Made by a program: the position numbers and the translations under genes. Below, piece after piece: positions 58,149 to 64,000 of a stretch of 64,000 bases of DNA. Position 1 is the first letter of the stretch. Every line of letters begins with the position of its first letter. The notes under the pieces were generated by a model that saw only the letters and a list, made by a program, of their open reading frames with translations, had not been told where the DNA came from and searched no databases. The stretch is from Ustilaginoidea virens (Eukaryota; Ascomycota; Sordariomycetes; Hypocreales; Clavicipitaceae), in contig NC_057321.1 of assembly GCF_000687475.1 (NCBI RefSeq), positions 682,001-746,000 on the forward strand, in the 5' to 3' direction.

Positions 58149-59530
58149 GGCACCGGCACCACACGTACCTAGCGCTCCATATCTTGGTATGGTTGTCCCA
58201 GCCTGCGCTCGCAATCAGGGTGTCGTCTGGCGAGAAAGCTACGTGGTTGATCTGCTTTTGGTGTCCGACCATCCTGGCAATGGGCTTGCTGCTCTGCGCC
58301 GGCTCCCACAGATACATGGTGAAGTCATCACTCGCTGAGACCAGCCTCTCCGATATCCTGCCCTGCACCCGGGCAGCCTTCTCAAACCTTTGCTTTGCCT
58401 TGGCCCTCTTTGCTTCGTCGGTGCCTGGTATTTCTTGGTGGTCGTGGTAGGCGGTCCGCAGTGCGAATTCGGTCGATAACGCCAGGTGGTTGATCCAGTG
58501 AGCGTGAGAGGAGAGGGCGTGCACCAGCATGCCATTGACCGAGTCCCAGACTCGCACCGTCTTGTCGTGGCTGCCAGTGTAAATGAGGCCCGTTCCGCCC
58601 CAGCGGATGCAGCTGACGGAGCTCTTGTGCCCCGAGAGGACATGTTCGCAACGTCCCGTGTTGGCCACCCAGATGCGAACTGTCGCGTCCTTGCTCGCAC
58701 TAGCCAACCGTGGCGTCCCGTCTCTCCAGAGATGGTAGGGCTCCCAAGCAATGTTTGTAATCCACTTGCTGTGACCAGTGAGGGGGGAACCTGTGGCCTT
58801 GCCCGAGGAGGGATCCCACAGCCTCACTGACTTGTCCATGCTCCCCGTGGCAAGCCGCTCGCCGTCCGGAGACCACTCGACGCAGAGAACCCAGCCCGTG
58901 TGACCTGCCAATGTGTGCTTTGGCGTGCCTGTCTCAGTGTTCCATATTCTCGCGGTGTTATCGCCAGATCCGGTGGCGAGGCGGGTGTTGGTGGCGGGGC
59001 TAAACCGAGCGGCCAAGATTGGCTGTCCGTGGCCAGTGGCCTTGTGCGACATTCTCGTGACCACTTGCACTTTAAATACCGACTGCGGCTCCGCGGTCAA
59101 GGTGACGGTTGTTTCAAAAGGGTTGGCGATTCCATGACTTTTGAGGAGCTGCAAGAGATCTGTCGGGTATTGGTCAACGATGATGTCGGAGTCGGGAATA
59201 TGGATTCGGAATCGGTAGGGCAGATAGTCTTCTCGTTCCTAATGAGTCTCACGCTGGTTACTTTGCGAGACTGGTAAATCGCGACGGGATAGCGGCCAAT
59301 ATTACCCTAGCCAGCAAGGTGTTCAGTAGAAGAGACAGATTCTTCTCCGAGGCATCGGCCAGAGGCACTTCGATAACGTCGCACACTTGATTGCCATCGC
59401 CATCCAGAAATCGAGCCTTGAAGGAGCCTTCGGGCCCGGACATTGCGCTGTTGACATCTTGCTGTACTCTTGACCGTTCAGCATCTTCGCGACGTTGCCG
59501 CTTCGACGGTGGAGGGACGATGGTGGCCAT
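57790..59530 (-). CDS. RSA4: Ribosome assembly WD40 protein Rsa4 (Notchless/NLE1)
   Basis: Pre-60S assembly factor; its N-terminal ubiquitin-like NLE domain is pulled by the Rea1/Midasin AAA ATPase to drive particle maturation in the nucleolus and nucleoplasm. Three exons (59530-59306, 59238-58169, 58042-57790) give 515 residues, the standard length. It opens MATIVPPPSKRQRRE, typical of the family. The NLE domain spans about 30-110 and crosses intron 1 (LLAR-ERED). Eight WD40 blades follow, with GHG/GH...W-D pairs such as GHTGWVLCVEWSPDG, GHKSSVSCIRWGG, GHQKQINHVAFSPDD and GHTDEVYAVDWAPDG, ending KAVRLWQN. Intron 2 (58168-58043) is 126 nt, of which 57 are a single A tract; readthrough would give polylysine. 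The acceptor GACAG at 58045-58043 restores the family-standard WSARDGKF. Essential in yeast. Confidence 0.95.
58091..58147 (+). repeat. T57 homopolymer inside RSA4 intron 2
   Basis: Fifty-seven thymines on the plus strand, so A57 in the RSA4 transcript, between the GTACGT donor and the GCTAAC branch site. Confidence 0.95.
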
Positions 59531-61136
59531 TGTAGAGTTTGCTCAAATGAGTGGGATGAATATGCCACCAATTCTTGGCTTCTGCTGCAAATCTCAATAT
59601 TGACAAATCGGGGGCGGCAGAAATCTGACGAAATTTAGGCGGTGAGGCCAGGGGTCCCAGAAGCGGTAAGTGGGGTTGAATGCGACAGTTTTGCCTTCTT
59701 GCCCCGCCTCGAGTCTCCGCAATCACTCACCTCGAGGCTCACAGTATTGGCTTCAGGACAGAGGAGCGAGCCGTAATCAAGGGTGTCTACCAATATGCTC
59801 CCGTTTCCATAGAAAAATTGACCTGAACTGTTGCTCTTAGGCCCTTGTCGTTTTCGTATCGAATTTTTTTTGGGAGGCAGAAGTTTCTCGACCTCTCTGT
59901 TCCTGTCCATTTTGGCGCTTCTAATGTTGCTGACCTACGGCTGCTCTCCAGAGCCCCAAGTGGGAGAACAGATCGTCATTGCGCGGCACTCCCTCTTTGT
60001 TTTACCCGACGTGTCGTTTTGACCGAACCAGTCGTCGGAAATGTCCGTTTGAAGGGCTGCAGATGGTCTTGAATCTGGACGCGGCTCAGTTTGAGTGCTC
60101 AATCGACGAGAAACTACTGACCATGTACTCTTTCTGCGCGTGTTGAGAGGTGTAGTGAGATGCCTCAGCTTCTGGGTCTTGCCTACCAGTGTTCGGCACT
60201 CTTGCGTCATTCAGCAATGTGCTCAGGCCCCCCAAGTTCGTGATTGTTCATTGTTGGTTGCATGAGATCTTCAGCACCCAACCACTGAGACACTGACCAC
60301 CTTGCGATTCACGACCTTGCATCCCCATTTTTCGTAGTTTTCGCTTCAGCCTTGCCTTCGTGACTTTTTCATCGTATTCGCAGCCCAAGTGGAAACAATA
60401 TCATATCCTGGAACATCACCAGGCGTTTTGTGATGCTTCCTATCCTTGACGATTTTTGTTCCCTCCGCCTTGATGTGCTTGTTGAGATCTGGCTTCAAAG
60501 CATGAAAATAGTTGAAGATAACCGCACGAGTATACGTGACAGAAACGGGAATCGCGACCGGATAGGTTGACGCACGCTGTAAGCAGAGAGAGCTAGTCTG
60601 GACTGATCTCTCGAGCAACCAGCATCGCCATGTTGTCCCGGGCTTGTCTGATGACAGCCAGGCTTGTCTTGTGACAGTTGCGCAGTCCGTGCAGATCTCG
60701 ATCTTCTTCTTTGCACATGGCGGTTCCACGACTGTCCCGTTGTCCAAATCCTGCGGACCGCACAAGGTTGCTGCTCCCTGATCTCCAGGCTCGTACCGCA
60801 TGTACGGCTCTATTGGGCTTCTTGTTTATACCATGCCGTATCGACTTTTGTAGGGCTCGCTTGTTAAATTGAGGTAACTCATCAGGATCAAGTCTGCTTA
60901 CAGTATGACCTGGAGCTCTGAGCCCCGTCTGTATTGGCCTTTCTTGGAAGTGGCACGTGTCGTCATGTATTTGAAAAGGGAAGGAGCGAAGTAGAGGCTG
61001 AAGGATTCGCCAAGACTACCCTACTAGGCCATCAGGCCAAGTGCAGTTTATCTTATCGCCGGCCTTTGTTGAGGCAGCAGCACCGACTTTTGGAACACTC
61101 ACGGTTCACTCATGATTCCACAATCCGAAATTCATC
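59531..61136. other. Divergent intergenic region between RSA4 and MSH4
   Basis: Three minus-strand frames of 91-151 codons (59635-59910, 59935-60210, 60346-60801) are open but show no domain and no convincing joint splicing. The first has a GTGAGT donor-like site near 59735. The third is lysine-rich at its end. A partial copy of the dispersed terminal-repeat-like motif is at 60803-60821, immediately before the third frame. Confidence 0.5.
60803..60821 (+). repeat. Dispersed motif, candidate transposon terminal repeat (copy 3, partial)
   Basis: TACGGCTCTATTGGGCTTC differs at one position from the 3-prime part of the 26748 copy; the 5-prime part is not conserved. Confidence 0.45.
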
Positions 61137-64000
61137 ATGAGCACCTTTCCAAGACCTGATGCTGGAGCCGACTCCGTCTACTTCCAGTCTTCAGTCCGGT
61201 CTTCTGATTTTTGCCAATCAGTCGACGACCGGACTCTCTCAAACCATGTGGCCACCAGGAAAACGCAACCTGTCGCTCTGACGCCATCCGTGTCTCGTCC
61301 TCAAACGAGTCTTGCCAGGTCGAGCACTGCGGTACCGCAATCACGACCCTCCACTACCGTTTCTGGTCGAAAGTCTCGGCAAAGCACACTGACATCCGTG
61401 CTTGGTTCAACTGATCGCCAGACCATAATCTGCGCTCTATCTGAAGCCCGTGGCGTGGCACCGTCGGTCGGGGTTGCTCTAGTGAATCTGAGTCTTGGTG
61501 AAGCCGTACTCAGTCAAATCTGCGACAACCAATCCTATGTCAAGACTGTGCACAAGTTGCAAATGGCCGGCCCCTCGCGAATCGTCTTCATGTCCACAGC
61601 GTGTCCGCCCAACAAAAACAGTGTGCTATATTCCCTAGTGGATGAACTGATTCCTGATGCCGCCATCGAGCTTTTTGAACGATCTGCTTGGTCGGAGGTG
61701 GATGGCCTGGATTACATCAACAAGCTCGCTTTTGAGAGCGACATTGACCCGATCAAGGTGGCGATACAGGGAAAATACTATTCAGTCAGCTCCTTTGCAG
61801 CGGTAAGAGCACCCGTCAGCACCCGTTTGCGGTAGCCTACGGAGGCACAGACAACCAACAGCGAGCAGGCCATGAAATTCATTGAATATACGTTTGATCT
61901 CAGCTTCGCTCCGAATTCGCTGCGCATTCGATATCGCCCATCAGAAGATACCATGATGATTGATATTTCAGTCGTACAATCCTTGGAGATTTTGCACAAT
62001 ATCAGCAATCCAAAATCCAAAGACAATCTGTTTGGGTTGCTCGACCAGACCATCACCCCGATGGGATCGCGCATGCTTCGAAGCAATATTCTGCAGCCCC
62101 CAACAAAGTTCGAAACGTTCATAGGACCCCGATACGACGCCCTGGGTGAGCTTATCGGATCGGAGGAGATGTTTCACAGTGTTCGAAAAGGTCTCCCCCA
62201 TAATCATGTCCATTGCTACGTGACTCTCCCTAATGGTTTACAGCGCTGCAAAATTTTAAAGATGTCGAACGAATCCTGACAAAGGCAAGACAAGGCTGCC
62301 AAGATCTGATACAACACAGTTAACAGATGCCAGATTATTACGATATCCGCCAAGACTACGATCAATCAAGCAGAACAACAGATCCAGTACATAATCACGG
62401 TCAAGGCATTCTTGGAGGCGGTTCCAGAGCTGCATCAGGCGCTTTCCGCCTGCAAAAGCGCCTTGCTGGTGAAAATACGGGACATATGCCGGCCGGAGGT
62501 GGTGAATTCCATCATGAAGAGAATCCGGGCTGTCATTGAAGCAGACGTGACCGTCATGTCGTCGCCATTGGACATGAGAAACGCACGAACGTTTGCTGTC
62601 AAGTCTGGCATCAATGGCATGCTGGATGTTGCACGCCAAACCTACAAAGAACTTACCGAACAGATTCATTTGCACGTCAACGACATTGAAAGTACGTAGA
62701 ATGAGAACCCCAGGCCCGGCGGCGGCCAACAACGGCTAGGTGACTAAAGGCGTTGACTAGCTCATTGCGGCATTCGGCCGGTGTTGAAGTTCGACAATGG
62801 CCGAAAATACTGGCTCAAGATTAGTTCGCTGGGAGATGGAGCCATTCCGCCCATCTTTATAAACGCCATCAGAAAAAAAGACTATATCGAATGCCAGACA
62901 ATGCCGCTTGTCAAGCTCAATGTCCGGCTCTCGGAAACGTCAAACGAAATAGTTGTCCGCAGTGATGTAATGATACAGGGGTTGATCTTGAATCTCAGAG
63001 AGGCGTCTGCGGAGCTATTCAGGGTGTGCGAATCCGTGGCTCTTGTCGACATGGTAGCATCATTCGCACATCTGTCTACAATCAGGGACTACACCAGACC
63101 CGAGTTTACAGGTACATTTGCGGTGAAAGCAGGGCGCCATCCAATTCTAGACAAGGTGCAAAGAAACGTTGTTGTCCTAGCAGTCGGGAACCCAGCGTGC
63201 TAATGTTGGTGGGCACGCAGGTTATGCCGGAGGATCTTGTTCCAAACGATTACTACGTCTCAAGCCAGAGATGCTTCCAGATTGTGACGGGATGCAACAT
63301 GGCAGGGAAAAGCACTTATATAAGAACGGCTGCCCTGCTGCAAATCATGGCCCAAATCGGGTGTTTCGTCCCTGCTGAATACGCCTCGTTTTCTATTATC
63401 CACAACATCTTCGCCCGGGTATCGCTCACCGACAACCTGGAAGCCAATCTTTCCACATTTTCCGTGGAGATGAGAGAAATGGCATTCATTCTGCGAAACA
63501 TGGACGAAAAAAGCTTGATCATCGTCGACGAGCTTGGCCGAGGAACCAGCACACGGGATGGCCTGTCTATTGCGATTGCAATGTCAGAAGCGCTGATTGA
63601 ATCCAAGGCATTCGTATGGTTTGCGACGCACTTCCTCGACCTTGTCAACGTTCTCGAGGATCGCCCGAGCGTGATGAAGCTTCATCTAGCTTCTGAGCGA
63701 TCGCTGGCGGAAGACGGCACGCCCCAACTTTGCATGCTGTATAAAGCGACCGCGGGCACGGTCGACGCCACTCAGCATTACGGAATCGCTCTCGCGCGAG
63801 CGCTGGGGTTTCCCCGAAGCTTCACGGACCGGGCAGAAGAGGTGGCGAGGGAGATGCGACGGCGGAGAGAGGCCAACTGGCGGAACTCGGAGTCCAGGAA
63901 GCTGGTGGCTCGGCGCAAGCTGGTCCTTGACCTTTACGAAGCGCTTCAGCAAGCGGCGGAGCACGGGAACCAGGAGACGCTGCCGAGGTATCTGCAGCGC
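61137..64000 (+). CDS. MSH4: Meiotic MutS homologue Msh4 (3-prime end outside the window)
   Basis: Partner of Msh5 in the MutS-gamma clamp that stabilises Holliday-type intermediates and promotes crossovers; not a mismatch repair enzyme. Six exons are visible: 61137-61802, 61869-62190, 62244-62284, 62334-62691, 62761 to about 63167, and 63221 onward past the window end (about 858 residues so far). There is no mismatch-binding domain I; the protein begins with a Ser/Thr-rich tail and goes to the connector domain, as expected for Msh4. MutS core blocks are clear: DNLFGLLDQTITPMGSRMLR, NFKDVERIL, YTRPEFTGTFAVKAGRHPIL. The ATPase has Walker A TGCNMAGKST and Walker B SLIIVDELGRGTS, then FATHFLDL. 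Intron 3 (62285-62333, 49 nt) needs a GC donor (AAG/GCAAGA). The intron 5 donor is weak: GTTGTT, GTTGTC or GTCCTA at 63168-63174, all in phase. Intact as far as it is visible. Confidence 0.93.

Noticed and set aside
58043..58168. Polylysine stretch in the RSA4 frame
   Set aside because: It comes from the A57 tract; the flanking donor and acceptor give the conserved WSARDGKF junction.
59635..59910. 91-codon minus-strand frame considered as an upstream exon of RSA4
   Set aside because: RSA4 already has its canonical N-terminus at 59530; the frame ends without a family match.
60346..60801. 151-codon minus-strand frame near a terminal-repeat-like motif, considered as a transposase remnant
   Set aside because: No DDE, helix-turn-helix or zinc-knuckle pattern is visible and no inverted partner motif was found nearby.

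Overview
This window is nuclear DNA of a filamentous ascomycete. Genes are split by short introns (about 49-155 bp, with one of 469 bp) that have GTAAGT-type donors, CTAAC/CTGAC-type branch sites and CAG/TAG acceptors. Protein families and GC-rich codon use fit the Sordariomycetes, probably the Hypocreales; I cannot name a species. The genome looks loose: long intergenic tracts, many minisatellites, and long homopolymers (A50, C28, G35, T57), several of them inside introns.

Layout. 2.2-4.7 kb (+): long-chain acyl-CoA synthetase (FAA1/FAA4 type). 5.8-8.9 kb (-): Doa4/USP8-like deubiquitinase with an inactive rhodanese domain. 10.8-13.4 kb (+): VPS27 (ESCRT-0), divergent from it. 14.6-15.6 kb (+): histidine-phosphatase (phosphoglycerate mutase) family protein whose tail runs into a minisatellite. 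15.5-18.6 kb: four different tandem-repeat arrays. 19.75-20.6 kb (-): small dsRNA-binding-domain-like protein. 20.6-27.4 kb: no gene seen. 27.4-29.4 kb (-): protein farnesyltransferase beta subunit (RAM1). 29.4-35.4 kb: no gene seen. 35.5-38.0 kb (+): Zn2Cys6 transcription factor. 40.0-40.9 kb (+): four-unit polyubiquitin. 42.5-44.7 kb (+): BRAP2/ETP1 RING-UBP protein. 45.4-46.5 kb (-): unrecognised protein with 24 cysteines. 46.9-47.7 kb: tandem repeats. 49.3-50.8 kb (+): broken APH/choline-kinase-like pseudogene. 51.8-52.3 kb (+): SnoaL/NTF2-like protein. 54.0-55.6 kb (+): membrane protein fused to a DUF3883-like domain. 57.8-59.5 kb (-): RSA4/NLE1 ribosome-assembly WD40 protein. 61.1 kb to the right edge (+): meiotic MutS homologue MSH4, cut by the window end.

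Themes. Four genes belong to ubiquitin biology: polyubiquitin, the Doa4-like deubiquitinase, VPS27 with its ubiquitin-interacting motifs, and the ETP1 RING-UBP protein. The deubiquitinase and VPS27 act at the same endosomal step and sit head to head. The stretch from 45 to 57 kb is accessory in character: orphan cysteine-rich protein, decayed kinase-like gene, SnoaL protein, membrane-DUF3883 fusion, repeats and an AT-rich island. The membrane-DUF3883 protein is the most novel architecture here. Introns were placed by reading splice motifs, phase and family alignment from memory; none is confirmed by RNA.
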